DNA of 61,215 nucleotides from Chitinophaga polysaccharea (GTDB lineage: Bacteria > Bacteroidota > Bacteroidia > Chitinophagales > Chitinophagaceae), in the NCBI RefSeq assembly GCF_007829335.1, contig NZ_VIWO01000017.1:1-61215 (forward strand). Direction: 5' to 3'. Of this stretch, positions 16,994 through 27,454 are shown one piece after another. Below the pieces are notes generated by a model that saw only the letters and a program-made list of their open reading frames with translations, ran no database searches and was not told the origin of the DNA. The translations under genes were made by a program, and so were the position numbers. Numbering within the stretch: the first letter of the stretch is position 1; each line of letters begins with the position of its first letter.

Positions 16994-19900
16994 ATGAAAA
17001 AATCGCTAACAACTGCGAAGCGACCCTCCCATGCCTTCAAAAAAGCACTATTAATTATGAACTGGACCGCCGTACTGCTATTGGCAGGTGTGCTCCAGGT
17101 ATCTGCCAACGCGAGGGGACAGGGAACTATTACACTCCGGCTGAAAGAAGTGGAGATCGCCAAAGTACTTCACAACATTGAGAAACAGGGCGAGTATCGT
17201 TTTCTGTATAACAACGCGTTAAAAGATATCCGGAAGAAAGTAGATGTGGATGTGACCAACACCCGCCTGGCCGACCTTATGAGCAATATTCTCGCTAACA
17301 CCAGCCTGAAATATAAGGTCATTGAAAATAACCTGGTGGTCATCATGTCGAATTCTCCTGAACTACAGGATATAAAGATCACCGGTAAGGTCACCGATAA
17401 GAAAACCAAAACGGCGTTGCCCGGTGTCACCATCAGTATTAAAGGGACTTCCCGGGGTACGGTAACCGACCCCGATGGTTCCTATAGCCTCACCGTGCCC
17501 GAAAATGCCACGCTGGTAGTATCTTTCATCGGCTTCTCCAACCAGGAAATACCGGTGAACAGCCAATCTGTAGTGAACATAGAATTGGAAGAAGCCATCA
17601 GCCAGGTAGAACAGGTGGTGGTAGTAGGTTACGGCGTACAGCGTAAAGTGGATGTTACCGGCGCCATTGGTCAGCTGAAATCAGAAGAAATTAATAAACA
17701 ACCCATTGCCAACCCCGTGAGCGCCTTGCAGGGTAAAGTACCTGGCGTGCAGATCACCAATATCGGGAAACCTGGCGCCGCACCGGAAATTAAAATCCGC
17801 GGTATGGGTACCGTATATGGCAGCAACAGCCCGCTCTATGTAGTAGATGGCGTTTGGTACGATGATATCAGCTTCCTGAACCCGGCGGATATCGAAAATA
17901 TGAGTATCCTGAAAGATGCCTCCAGCGAGGCTATTTATGGGATACGTGCCGCCAACGGCGTAGTATTGATCACCACTAAAAAAGGAAAGTCGGGCAAACC
18001 AGCGGTGAACTACAACGGTTACGTAGGCTATCAGAAAGTAACCAACGAAGTAAAGATGGCAAATGCCAATCAATACGCTACCCTGGTAAATGAGTTACAG
18101 GACAGGAACAGCAAGCCTCCATTGCTGGACCCTGCCCAATTTGGCAAAGGAACCGATTGGTATCACCTGGCATTGCGCAATGCCATGATCACCAACCACC
18201 AGGTATCCGTAAGCGGTGGTTCTGAAAAGTCGACCTATAATTTCTCCCTCGGATATCTCCGTCAGCAGGGATTGGTGGAAACTAACGACTATACCCGTTT
18301 TACCGCCCGCCTGCAAAATGATATACAGGTATTTGAACCTTTGAAAATTGGTTATAGCATTACTGCTGCTGCCAGCAAATCCAATGATGTACCGGACTTT
18401 ATCTGGCGTCAGCTGTACGCCGCTGCTCCCGTAGTACCGGTACGCTACGCCGATGGAAGCTACGGCGATCCTAACGATTTTAACCTGGGAGAAGGGGCAA
18501 ACTTCAATCCCCAGGCTACACTCGACTTTTTCAACCAGTTCACTAAAAAGCAAACCGTTACCGGTAACGTATATGCCGACCTGCGGTTTGCCAAACATTT
18601 TGTATTCCATTCCAGCCTGGGTGGCGAGTACGGCGAAAACCTGATGCGTAACTACGTACCGGTATTTGCTGCTACCCTTGCGCAACGTGCTACCAACAGT
18701 AAACTGACCCGTGAAAATACTGATACCCGTAACTGGATTGTGGAGAACACGTTGACCTATGAAAATAAATTTAATGAACATAGCGTACGTGTAATGATAG
18801 GGCAGGGCGCTCAAAGCAACCAAACCTATAAACTGACAGCGCTGGCGCCTGATGTGCCCAACAACAGCGAAGGCGATATGTACCTGAAACTCGGTAGCAC
18901 CAACGGCCGTGAAGTAAGGGATGAAGGTACTTTATACACCGTGGCGTCCTATTTCGGAAGGATCAACTACTCGTTTAAAAACAGATACCTGTTGAATGCC
19001 TCCCTTCGTTCCGATGGATCTTCCAAATTCTTTGGCGATCATCGCTGGGGATATTTTCCTTCTGTGGGAATAGGCTGGATAGTAACCGAAGAAAGCTTCA
19101 TGAAACATCAACATTTCTTCGATAACCTCAAAATCCGCGGTAGCTGGGGTAAAGTGGGTAATGCCACCATTCCTTCCGATGTATCGGTATTGCGGGTAGC
19201 GCAAGATCCTTATTTAACTGCGATCTTCGGCGGTATTGTCAACACCGGCGCCAGCGTGAACTCTGTAGTACCGCCCACTACTTACTGGGAAAGAGGCGTA
19301 GGTACGGATGTGGGCCTGGAAGCCAGTATGCTGGATAATCGCCTGTATATAGAAGCGGGTTATTATAACCGGAGAACAGAAGCCGCCATTTTCGAGATCC
19401 GGATTCCTGGCTCTGTGGGAACCAATTCCGGCGGTATTATCGCCAACCAGGCCGACCTGCTGAACCGTGGTGTGGAAATATCGGCGAGCTGGAAAAGCAA
19501 AATAGGCAAAGACTTTACCTGGTCTGTTGGTGGAAATGTAGGGTATAATCAAAACAAAGTAGAGAATGTAATTTCCGGTAACAATCCCATTTATGGCGGT
19601 GGTGGTGGCCTCACCAGTGGAGCGCTTAGCACCCGTACCATGAATGGCCGTCCTATTGGTGAATTTATAGGTTACCTGGTAGATGGTATTTTCCAGACAG
19701 ATGCAGAAGCCGCAGCCTCCGCACAGCCTAAAGCCCGTGCAGGCGATTTCAAATACCGGGATGTGAGCGGACCGAAAGGCATTCCCGATGGCGTAATCGA
19801 TGCCAACGACCGGGTACCGCTGGGCAATCCTAATCCCCGTTACACTTACGGTATCAATACCTTCTTTTCCTGGAAACAATTTGACCTGACGCTCGACTTC

Positions 19901-20317
19901 CAGGGCGTGGCCGGTATGGAAGTATACAATGCCAACCTCGGCGCCCGTTATGGCAACGAAAATTTCACCAAAGATTTCTATGATCACCGCTGGCATGGAG
20001 AAGGTACGTCTAATACCTATCCTTCCGCTTTCATTGGTGGCCGTGATAACTATTTGCCTAATTCTTTCTTCGTAGAAAACGGCAGTTACTTCAGGATACG
20101 GAATATACAACTGGGATATAATTTCCCGGCAGCGATGGCAAACAGGTGGGGAATGAAAAACCTGCGTGTATATGCCAATGCACAAAATGCCTTCAACTTC
20201 TTCCGCTATAGGGGCTTTACGCCTGAAATTGGCGGTAAACCCAAGGAAGCAGGTGTGGATAACAATGTATACCCGCTGTATGCCACCTACAATTTTGGTG
20301 TAAATGTTACTTTCTGA
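16994..20317 (+). CDS. SusC/RagA-family TonB-dependent outer-membrane transporter (PUL 2)
   Basis: An 1107-aa outer-membrane transporter. A long N-terminal signal region (1-43) is followed by an STN domain (about 48-115), a carboxypeptidase-D-regulatory-like domain (about 127-200, KITGKVTDKKTKTALPGVT), the TonB-box/plug start QVVVVGYGVQRKVDVTGA and a beta-barrel ending in VTF. The genes next to it suggest beta-1,2-gluco-oligosaccharides as cargo, which is an inference from the GH144 enzymes. Confidence 0.95.
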   Translation: MKKSLTTAKRPSHAFKKALLIMNWTAVLLLAGVLQVSANARGQGTITLRLKEVEIAKVLHNIEKQGEYRFLYNNALKDIRKKVDVDVTNTRLADLMSNILANTSLKYKVIENNLVVIMSNSPELQDIKITGKVTDKKTKTALPGVTISIKGTSRGTVTDPDGSYSLTVPENATLVVSFIGFSNQEIPVNSQSVVNIELEEAISQVEQVVVVGYGVQRKVDVTGAIGQLKSEEINKQPIANPVSALQGKVPGVQITNIGKPGAAPEIKIRGMGTVYGSNSPLYVVDGVWYDDISFLNPADIENMSILKDASSEAIYGIRAANGVVLITTKKGKSGKPAVNYNGYVGYQKVTNEVKMANANQYATLVNELQDRNSKPPLLDPAQFGKGTDWYHLALRNAMITNHQVSVSGGSEKSTYNFSLGYLRQQGLVETNDYTRFTARLQNDIQVFEPLKIGYSITAAASKSNDVPDFIWRQLYAAAPVVPVRYADGSYGDPNDFNLGEGANFNPQATLDFFNQFTKKQTVTGNVYADLRFAKHFVFHSSLGGEYGENLMRNYVPVFAATLAQRATNSKLTRENTDTRNWIVENTLTYENKFNEHSVRVMIGQGAQSNQTYKLTALAPDVPNNSEGDMYLKLGSTNGREVRDEGTLYTVASYFGRINYSFKNRYLLNASLRSDGSSKFFGDHRWGYFPSVGIGWIVTEESFMKHQHFFDNLKIRGSWGKVGNATIPSDVSVLRVAQDPYLTAIFGGIVNTGASVNSVVPPTTYWERGVGTDVGLEASMLDNRLYIEAGYYNRRTEAAIFEIRIPGSVGTNSGGIIANQADLLNRGVEISASWKSKIGKDFTWSVGGNVGYNQNKVENVISGNNPIYGGGGGLTSGALSTRTMNGRPIGEFIGYLVDGIFQTDAEAAASAQPKARAGDFKYRDVSGPKGIPDGVIDANDRVPLGNPNPRYTYGINTFFSWKQFDLTLDFQGVAGMEVYNANLGARYGNENFTKDFYDHRWHGEGTSNTYPSAFIGGRDNYLPNSFFVENGSYFRIRNIQLGYNFPAAMANRWGMKNLRVYANAQNAFNFFRYRGFTPEIGGKPKEAGVDNNVYPLYATYNFGVNVTF

Positions 20318-20334
20318 TCTAAAGCAGCTTTTTT

Positions 20335-21819
20335 ATGAAACGATTAATCCAATTTTATATACAGCGTATATCTGTTAGCGTTATATTGACTGCCCCCTTC
20401 CTCCTGGCAGGTTGCAGCAAGTCATTCCTGGATGTACCACCACAGGGTCAACAACCCAACGAACAGTTCTGGAAAAATGAAGCCGACGCTACCAAAGCGG
20501 TGAATGCCATTTATGCCAACCTCCGGGAATGGAAGCAGGTAGCCTTTGCCGCCATCGCTATTGAGAGCCTGGGCTCCGATGATGCTGAAAAGGGAAGTAA
20601 TACGGCAGATGCCAGCTTCCTGAATAAGTACGACGACTTTTCCGTTACTGCTACCGAAGGACAAATACTGGATTTCTGGAAAGGACAATACCAGGAAATT
20701 AATTTCTGTAACCAGGTGCTTGACCATGTACCAGCCATCACCATGGATGAAGCATTGAAAGCGCGCTACCTGGCGGAAGCAAAATTTGTACGCGCTTACG
20801 CATATTTCAGGCTGGTACGCGCTTACGGCGACGTGCCGCTGCGCCTGAAAGTACCCACGGAAGCCAGCGAATACAACCTGGCCAGAACGCCCAAAGCACA
20901 GGTATGGGCAGCTATTGAAAAAGACCTGACAGAAGCTGCCGCTGTATTACCACCCAACTATCCGGCTGCCGACAAAGGACGCGCTACCAAAGGCGCTGCC
21001 TTAGCGCTGCATGCCAAGGTGGCCATGTACCAGCAGAAATGGGCGGATGTGCTTAACTATACCAACCAGGTAATGGGATTGGGCTACAGCCTCTTTGCCA
21101 ACTATGAGCAAATGTTCCGTATCCCCAATGAAAATTCATCGGAGTCTGTGTTTGAAATACAATGTCAGCTTATCCTGGATAGTAAAGACGCTTCCAACTC
21201 CCAATACTCCCAGGTACAGGGGGTAAAAGGCGTAGTAGGCGGCGGCTGGGGCTTTAACGTGCCTACCGCCGACCTGGTAAGCGAGTACGAACCCGGCGAT
21301 CCCCGTAAAGATGGCACTATCATCTTCAGGGGAGAAACAACTCCTGAGGGAGATGTGATCCCGGTAGGTGGTGATAATCCGATGTTTAACCAGAAATCGT
21401 ATGTGCCTTTCCGTTTGTATGTGACTGGCTATAACGAAGGCGCCGACCAGAATGTAAGGGTAATGCGCTATGCGGAAGTGTTGTTGATGAATGCCGAAGC
21501 GGCCAATGAAACCGGCAATAATGCGCAGGCACTACAATCACTGAATGCCGTGAGAGCACGCGCCCGCCAGGGCAACCCGGCTATCCTCCCGGATGTTACG
21601 GCTACCGATAAAGAAGCTGTACGCAAAGCCATCTGGCATGAAAGAAGGGTGGAACTGGCCATGGAAAATGACCGTTATTTCGACGTCATCCGCCAGGGCC
21701 GGGCTGCCGCTGTATTTGGTCCTAAAGGATTTAAAACCGGTAAGAATGAAGTATGGCCGGTACCACAGGATGAAATAGACATCAGCGCCGGCACACTGGT
21801 ACAAAACCCTGGCTATTAA
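20335..21819 (+). CDS. SusD/RagB-family surface glycan-binding lipoprotein (PUL 2)
   Basis: A 494-aa SusD homologue with a lipobox FLLAGC (Cys about 26). It shows the SusD helices AEAKFVRAYAYFRLVRAYGD and the C-terminal motifs VRVMRYAEVLLMNAEA, LNAVRARARQG and ERRVELAMENDRYFDVIRQG. It follows susC by 17 bp and precedes a LamG lipoprotein gene by 17 bp, consistent with one transcript. Confidence 0.95.
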   Translation: MKRLIQFYIQRISVSVILTAPFLLAGCSKSFLDVPPQGQQPNEQFWKNEADATKAVNAIYANLREWKQVAFAAIAIESLGSDDAEKGSNTADASFLNKYDDFSVTATEGQILDFWKGQYQEINFCNQVLDHVPAITMDEALKARYLAEAKFVRAYAYFRLVRAYGDVPLRLKVPTEASEYNLARTPKAQVWAAIEKDLTEAAAVLPPNYPAADKGRATKGAALALHAKVAMYQQKWADVLNYTNQVMGLGYSLFANYEQMFRIPNENSSESVFEIQCQLILDSKDASNSQYSQVQGVKGVVGGGWGFNVPTADLVSEYEPGDPRKDGTIIFRGETTPEGDVIPVGGDNPMFNQKSYVPFRLYVTGYNEGADQNVRVMRYAEVLLMNAEAANETGNNAQALQSLNAVRARARQGNPAILPDVTATDKEAVRKAIWHERRVELAMENDRYFDVIRQGRAAAVFGPKGFKTGKNEVWPVPQDEIDISAGTLVQNPGY

Positions 21820-21836
21820 TTTCAAATACTACGATC

Positions 21837-22664
21837 ATGCAATTCAGATATTCATCATATGCAATACTGGCAGCAGCTGTACTCTTATTGTCGGCCTGCT
21901 ATAAAAAGTTTGATGCCGGCAGCTATGCGCCTGCGTTATCTATCGACGGCTACTCCAGCACCAGTGAAATTGCCCCCGGCAACCTGGTGGCCTACTGGGG
22001 ATTTAATGGCAACCTGGTAGACAGCGTCTCTAAAACCGCCTGCGACAACAGCGGTACCAGCTTTGCCCAGGGCATCAAAGGCGGCGCACTCAAAGGCGCC
22101 GACAAATCATATGCACTGTTTTCTCCCGGCAGCAGCATTACCGGCCTCAAAGCTTTTACCCTCACCATGTGGGTAAACGCCCCACAGAATACCGATGGGA
22201 TGGTAGGACTGGTAAGCCTGAGTAATACCAAGTCTTTCTGGGGCAACATAGATATCTTCTTTGAAAACGGCAGCACCGATTCCAAAGCCATTTTGAAAGC
22301 GCATGTCACCGGTCAGCATGGCGATGGCTGGCTGGGCAACTATGAGGTGATGAACATCTGGAAAATATGGACCAATATCGCCGTGTCGTATAACGGCGTA
22401 GACACCTTCCGGGTATATGTAAACGGCCAGAAGATTGATACTAAGGTGAATATCGGATTTGGCCAGCTGGCATTTGCCAACCCGGGTAAAATGGTGTTTG
22501 GTACCTCACAGTTCCAAACGGTGCCTAGCATTACTTCTGCGACAGATGCACAGCCCTGGGCCAGCTATCTTACCGGCACTTTAGACGAAGTAAGAATCTA
22601 CAACAAAGCGTTGAGTGATAAGGAAGTGGGCGCCCTGGTAAAACTGGAGGGCCGGGGTAAATAA
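21837..22664 (+). CDS. LamG/concanavalin-like surface lipoprotein (candidate glycan-binding)
   Basis: A 275-aa lipoprotein (lipobox LLLSAC, Cys 21) made almost entirely of one LamG/concanavalin A-like jelly roll (about 48-270; LVAYWGFNGNLVDSVS, FTLTMWVNA, GTLDEVRIYNKALSDKEV). Its place directly after susD is where many PULs encode a SusE/SusF-like surface glycan-binding protein, so it probably helps capture the polysaccharide at the cell surface. Binding has to be inferred; there is no catalytic signature. Confidence 0.85.
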   Translation: MQFRYSSYAILAAAVLLLSACYKKFDAGSYAPALSIDGYSSTSEIAPGNLVAYWGFNGNLVDSVSKTACDNSGTSFAQGIKGGALKGADKSYALFSPGSSITGLKAFTLTMWVNAPQNTDGMVGLVSLSNTKSFWGNIDIFFENGSTDSKAILKAHVTGQHGDGWLGNYEVMNIWKIWTNIAVSYNGVDTFRVYVNGQKIDTKVNIGFGQLAFANPGKMVFGTSQFQTVPSITSATDAQPWASYLTGTLDEVRIYNKALSDKEVGALVKLEGRGK

Positions 22665-22675
22665 TACCGCTATTT

Positions 22676-24343
22676 ATGACAGGATTGTCTCGTATCATAT
22701 ATAGTGCTTTACTGCTGATGGCAGTGGGTTGTGGTAAAAGCGGGGGCGACAAACCGTCGCCTCCGCGGGTTACCCCCCTGCCTTTAAACTTTGCGGCTTT
22801 GAGTGTGGATGGCAAGGCGGATGGATTTTCGTATATGGGTACCGGTACCCGCCCCGTTATCCGGATTTCTTTCAGCGATGCGGTACAGCGTAGTACCGCT
22901 GCCGGGGCTTGTTCCTTCAGCGGAAATGGAACGAACGTACCTTTTAATATTTCCTGGGAAAATGGAGATAGTACACTGGTGATACAGCCAACAGCAGCAT
23001 TGATTAACCTTACCGCCTATACGATTACGGCCGGCACTTCCCTGCAATCTACCCGGCAGTCGAAGTTATTATCGGCGGTCACCCTGTCTGTTTTTACCGG
23101 GATAGATACCACCGATAAATTTCCCCGTATCACCGACGAGGCCCTGCTCACCTTGGTACAGCAGCAAACCTTTAAATATTTTTGGGATTTTGGACACCCC
23201 GTGAGTGGATTGGCCCGGGAAAGGAATACCAGTGGAGAGACGGTCACTTCAGGTGGCTCAGGCTTCGGCATCATGGCCACGGTAGTAGCCGTAGAGCGGG
23301 GCTTTGTTGCACGTACCGATGCGGTGCATCGCCTGCAACAAATGACCGGCTTCCTGCTCACGAAAGCGGCCCGCTTTCACGGCGCTTTCCCGCATTGGCT
23401 CAATGGCAGTACCGGTACCGTAGTGCCATTCAGTACCAAAGATGATGGCGCCGACCTGGTGGAAACATCTTACCTGGTACAAGGCCTGCTCACTGCGAGG
23501 CAGTATTTTAATAAAGCAGATATAACGGAAACGCAGCTACGAAATGATATCAACGCTATTTGTAACGGGGTAGAGTGGAACTGGTTCCGCAAAGGCGGCG
23601 AACAAACCTTGTACTGGCACTGGAGCAGCAATTACCAATGGGATATGAACATGCCCATCAAAGGCTGGAACGAATGCCTGATCACCTATGTGCTGGCCGC
23701 TTCTTCGCCCGATCCTGTTCCCCGGAGTGTGTATGACAATGGTTGGGCAGGAAATGGTACCATGCGTAATAATCAATCTTACGAAGGTATTCCTTTGCCA
23801 TTAGGCCCCGCCTATGGCGGCCCCCTGTTTTTTTCGCATTACTCTTTCCTGGGCATTAACCCGCGCGGACTGAAAGATGCGTATGCCGATTACGAGCAAC
23901 AGGTAACTAACCATACCCGCATTAACTACGCGTATTGTGTAGCTAACCGCGACCGGCACTACGGCTACGGAGCAGATTGCTGGGGACTTACCGCCAGCGA
24001 TGTACCCAGCGGGTATAATGCCAGCTCGCCCACAAACGATGTAGGCGTGATTGCACCCACGGCGGCGTTGTCGTCGTTCCCTTATACGCCGGAAGCATCC
24101 ATGCAGGCGTTGAAATTCTTTTACTATAAGCTGGGAGATAAACTCTGGAAGGCGTATGGATTTACCGATGCTTTCTCTTTGCAACATAACTGGTTTGCCG
24201 ACTCTTTCCTGGCCATCGACCAGGGACCTATTATTGTGATGATAGAGAATTATCGCACGGGATTGCTGTGGAACCTGTTTATGAGCTGCCCCGAAGTAAA
24301 GACCGGCATGCAACGTTTGGGTTTCACCAGTCCACATCTTTAA
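22676..24343 (+). CDS. GH144/PF10091 enzyme, probable surface endo-beta-1,2-glucanase lipoprotein
   Basis: A 555-aa lipoprotein (lipobox AVGC). Residues about 35-140 form a Big_5-like Ig domain, and the C-terminal 410 residues are a glucoamylase-like (PF10091) alpha/alpha barrel. Family hallmarks include QQQTFKYFWDFGHPVSGLARERN, GFGIMATVVAVERGF, KDDGADLVETSYLVQGLLTAR and AIDQGPIIVMIENYRTGLLW. GH144, founded on a Chitinophaga endo-beta-1,2-glucanase, belongs to this Pfam family. The lipid anchor and Ig spacer fit a surface enzyme cutting long chains before SusC import. A paralogue follows immediately. Confidence 0.85.
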   Translation: MTGLSRIIYSALLLMAVGCGKSGGDKPSPPRVTPLPLNFAALSVDGKADGFSYMGTGTRPVIRISFSDAVQRSTAAGACSFSGNGTNVPFNISWENGDSTLVIQPTAALINLTAYTITAGTSLQSTRQSKLLSAVTLSVFTGIDTTDKFPRITDEALLTLVQQQTFKYFWDFGHPVSGLARERNTSGETVTSGGSGFGIMATVVAVERGFVARTDAVHRLQQMTGFLLTKAARFHGAFPHWLNGSTGTVVPFSTKDDGADLVETSYLVQGLLTARQYFNKADITETQLRNDINAICNGVEWNWFRKGGEQTLYWHWSSNYQWDMNMPIKGWNECLITYVLAASSPDPVPRSVYDNGWAGNGTMRNNQSYEGIPLPLGPAYGGPLFFSHYSFLGINPRGLKDAYADYEQQVTNHTRINYAYCVANRDRHYGYGADCWGLTASDVPSGYNASSPTNDVGVIAPTAALSSFPYTPEASMQALKFFYYKLGDKLWKAYGFTDAFSLQHNWFADSFLAIDQGPIIVMIENYRTGLLWNLFMSCPEVKTGMQRLGFTSPHL

Positions 24344-24354
24344 AAAAATAAATA

Positions 24355-25665
24355 ATGAGATATATTATACTGATGGGCTTTTGCCTGCTCCTATCGTCTA
24401 TGGCTGCCAACGCACAAAAGAAAGCCAAACTTTCCGATGAGCAGTTATTAGACCTGGTGCAGCAACAGACATTCCGCTACTTCTGGGACTTTGCACACCC
24501 GGTGTCGGGCATGGCACGCGAACGCAGCAACCAGGCTGCATATGGCGATGAGGTAGTGACCACCGGCGGTACAGGGTTCGGTGTGATGGCCATTGTTGTA
24601 GCCACGGAGCATAAGTGGATCACCCGGACGGCGGCAGCAGAGCGGTTACTGAAAATGGTCAACTTCTTACGGAAGGCCGATAGTTATCACGGCGTTTTTC
24701 CTCATTGGTTGAATGGCAATACCGGTAAAACGATTCCTTTCAGTCGTAAAGACGATGGGGCCGACCTGGTAGAAACTTCTTTCCTGCTCCAGGGCTTACT
24801 ATGTGCCCGGCAGTATTTTGATGCCAACGACCCCCTGGAAAAGGAGCTACGGGATAAAATCAACGCCACCTGGCAGGAAACCGAATGGGACTGGTTTACA
24901 CAAGGAGGTCAGCAGGTATTGTACTGGCATTGGAGTCCCAATAACGGCTGGAGTATGAACCATGAAATCAGGGGCTGGAACGAATGCCTGATCACCTACG
25001 TGCTGGCAGCAGCAGCTCCCCGTTATGCCGTTAGCCCGGAGGTATATCATCACGGTTGGGTGAACAATATTTATTTCCGGAACGACCGGGAATTTTATGG
25101 TATCAAACTGCCGCTGGGGCTTGATTATGGTGGTCCCCTCTTTTTCTCGCAATATTCTTTCCTCGGACTCGATCCGCGTGGGTTAAAGGACCGCTATGCC
25201 AACTACTGGGAACAAAACCTGCGTCATACCCTGATTAACCGGGAGCACTGCATTCGTAATCCTAAAGGATTTAAGGGATACAGCGGCGACTGCTGGGGAT
25301 TAACTGCCAGCGATACCTATGATGGATATAATGCCCATTCGCCGGAAAATGATTGGGGTACTATTTCCCCTACCGCTGCTTTATCGGCATTCCCTTATAC
25401 ACCAGCATATTCCATGCAGGCGCTGAAGCATTTTTATTATACCCTGGGAGATAAGATCTGGAGCCAGTACGGTTTTACAGACGCATTTAACGAAACGAAG
25501 CAATGGTATGCTACCTCCCACCTGGCAATTGACCAGGGGCCTATTGTTATAATGATAGAAAACTACCGCAGCGGCCTACTCTGGAAGTTGTTTATGAGTT
25601 GCCCGGAAGTTAAGCAGGGGCTGAATAAGTTAGGTTTTGAAACGGTGGCTGCCACCAAAAAGTGA
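24355..25665 (+). CDS. GH144/PF10091 enzyme, probable periplasmic beta-1,2-glucan-degrading paralogue
   Basis: A 436-aa paralogue of the preceding enzyme with a plain signal peptide (ends near ANAQ) and no Ig domain or lipobox. It therefore likely acts in the periplasm. It keeps the same motifs (QQQTFRYFWDFAHPVSGMARERS, DDGADLVETSFLLQGLLCAR, AIDQGPIVIMIENYRSGLLWKLF). It starts 11 bp after the first copy and its stop overlaps the next gene. Whether it is endo-acting or trims oligosaccharides cannot be told from sequence alone. Confidence 0.85.
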   Translation: MRYIILMGFCLLLSSMAANAQKKAKLSDEQLLDLVQQQTFRYFWDFAHPVSGMARERSNQAAYGDEVVTTGGTGFGVMAIVVATEHKWITRTAAAERLLKMVNFLRKADSYHGVFPHWLNGNTGKTIPFSRKDDGADLVETSFLLQGLLCARQYFDANDPLEKELRDKINATWQETEWDWFTQGGQQVLYWHWSPNNGWSMNHEIRGWNECLITYVLAAAAPRYAVSPEVYHHGWVNNIYFRNDREFYGIKLPLGLDYGGPLFFSQYSFLGLDPRGLKDRYANYWEQNLRHTLINREHCIRNPKGFKGYSGDCWGLTASDTYDGYNAHSPENDWGTISPTAALSAFPYTPAYSMQALKHFYYTLGDKIWSQYGFTDAFNETKQWYATSHLAIDQGPIVIMIENYRSGLLWKLFMSCPEVKQGLNKLGFETVAATKK

Positions 25666-27437
25666 TGATCATGAAAGGATGTATGTATATTGTTTTGGTG
25701 TGGATCGGCACAGGACTGAGTATTACTAACGTGAACGCACAAACGACTTATTGCAACCCGGTGAATATTGATTATGGTTATTGTCCCATTCCCAATTTCA
25801 CCACCTGGGGAAAGCACCGGGCTACCGCCGACCCGGTGATCGTTAATTATAAAGGCGACTACTATCTCTTTTCCACCAACCAATGGGGATACTGGTGGAG
25901 TCCCGATTTGCTGGACTGGCATTTTGTATCCCGGAAATTTTTGAAATCGTACCACCATGTGTATGATGAGTTGTGTGCACCGGCAGTATGGGTAATGGGG
26001 GATACATTGCTGGTATTTGGTTCTACCTATACCAGCGATTTTCCTATCTGGATGAGCACCAATCCTAAAGGCAATGAATGGAAAGAAGCCATTGATTCGC
26101 TGCAGATAGGCGGTTGGGACCCCGACTTTTTTGCTGACGATGACGGACGGTTGTACATGTACAACGGCAGTAGCAACCGTTATCCACTCTATGGTGTAGA
26201 GATGGACCGGCGCACCTTCCAGCCGAAGGGTACGCGGAAAGAAATGTACCTGCTGGAACCGGATAAGTATGGATGGCAGCGGTTTGGCGAGTACCAGGAT
26301 AATACCTTTCTCGATCCTTTTATTGAAGGAGCGTGGATGACCAAACACCATGGCAAATATTACCTGCAATATGGTGCGCCGGGAACAGAATTCAGCGGAT
26401 ATGCCGATGGCGTAGTGGTGAGCGATCATCCGTTGGGACCTTTCACTCCGCAAGCCCATAATCCTGTTTCGTATAAACCGGGAGGATATGCCCGGGGGGC
26501 AGGCCATGGTAGCACTTTCCAGGATAATAAGGGATATTGGTGGCATGTATCTACCATGGTTATTGCTGTAAAAAACAGCTTTGAACGGCGTATTGGCTAC
26601 TGGCCGGCGGGTTTCGACGAAGATGATATCATGTATTGCAATACCGCCTTCGGCGATTATCCGCATTATGTTTCCCGTGGTTCACGGGAAGCCGCCGACA
26701 GTGCCGGCTTTAATAATGCCGGCTTTACTGGTTGGATGCTGCTGAATTATGATAAACCAGTGACGGTATCTTCTGTGCTGGGCGGCTATCTTCCGAATAA
26801 CGCCGTAGATGAAAATATTAAAACTTACTGGAGTGCTGCTACCGGCAATAAGGGCGAATGGATACAGACGGACCTGGGTAATACCTGCCGGGTAAATGCC
26901 GTACAGGTGAACTATGCCGACCAGGACGCTCCCTTTATGGGCAAGCAAACGGACATCTACCATCAGTATATACTCTGGTATTCTACGGATGGTAAGCATT
27001 GGAAAGTATTAGCAGACAAGAGCCGGCAGAAGAAAGACGTACCCCATGATTATGTGGAATTGTCGCAGTCGGTACAGGCCCGCTATATCAAAATGGAAAA
27101 TATACATATGCCTGGTGGCAAATTTGCATTGAGTGGACTCCGGGTATTTGGCCATGGTAACGGCGCCTTGCCGGACACCGTAAAGGATTTCCTGGTGCTT
27201 CGCACGGAGAAGGACAAACGAAGTGCATGGATTAAATGGTCGCCGGTAGACAATGCCTATGCCTATAATATTTATACCGGTATTGCGCCGGATAAGCTAT
27301 ACAACTGCATCATGGTGCATAACAACAATGATTATTATTACAAGGGAATGGATAAAGGCCGGCCTTATTATTTCTGCATAGAAGCCATTAATGAGAACGG
27401 GGTATCGGCCCGCACGGCGGTAATGAAAGTAGATTGA
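25665..27437 (+). CDS. GH43-like propeller with discoidin and Fn3-like C-terminal domains
   Basis: A 590-aa exported protein. Residues about 25-320 resemble a clan GH-F/GH43-type five-bladed propeller (ADPVIVNYKGDYYLFSTNQ; WDPDFFADDDGRLYMY; DPFIEGAWMTKHHGKYYLQY, where the Glu suits the general acid). About 350-480 is an F5/8 type C discoidin module (AVDENIKTYWSAATGNKGEW), and about 490-590 is Fn3-like. ATG 25665 shares its A with the previous stop (TGATG), indicating translational coupling; ATG 25671 is an alternative. Its place in a beta-1,2-glucan PUL suggests removal of side groups, but the substrate is unknown. Confidence 0.8.
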   Translation: MIMKGCMYIVLVWIGTGLSITNVNAQTTYCNPVNIDYGYCPIPNFTTWGKHRATADPVIVNYKGDYYLFSTNQWGYWWSPDLLDWHFVSRKFLKSYHHVYDELCAPAVWVMGDTLLVFGSTYTSDFPIWMSTNPKGNEWKEAIDSLQIGGWDPDFFADDDGRLYMYNGSSNRYPLYGVEMDRRTFQPKGTRKEMYLLEPDKYGWQRFGEYQDNTFLDPFIEGAWMTKHHGKYYLQYGAPGTEFSGYADGVVVSDHPLGPFTPQAHNPVSYKPGGYARGAGHGSTFQDNKGYWWHVSTMVIAVKNSFERRIGYWPAGFDEDDIMYCNTAFGDYPHYVSRGSREAADSAGFNNAGFTGWMLLNYDKPVTVSSVLGGYLPNNAVDENIKTYWSAATGNKGEWIQTDLGNTCRVNAVQVNYADQDAPFMGKQTDIYHQYILWYSTDGKHWKVLADKSRQKKDVPHDYVELSQSVQARYIKMENIHMPGGKFALSGLRVFGHGNGALPDTVKDFLVLRTEKDKRSAWIKWSPVDNAYAYNIYTGIAPDKLYNCIMVHNNNDYYYKGMDKGRPYYFCIEAINENGVSARTAVMKVD

Positions 27438-27454
27438 TCACTAACTGATTTTAT

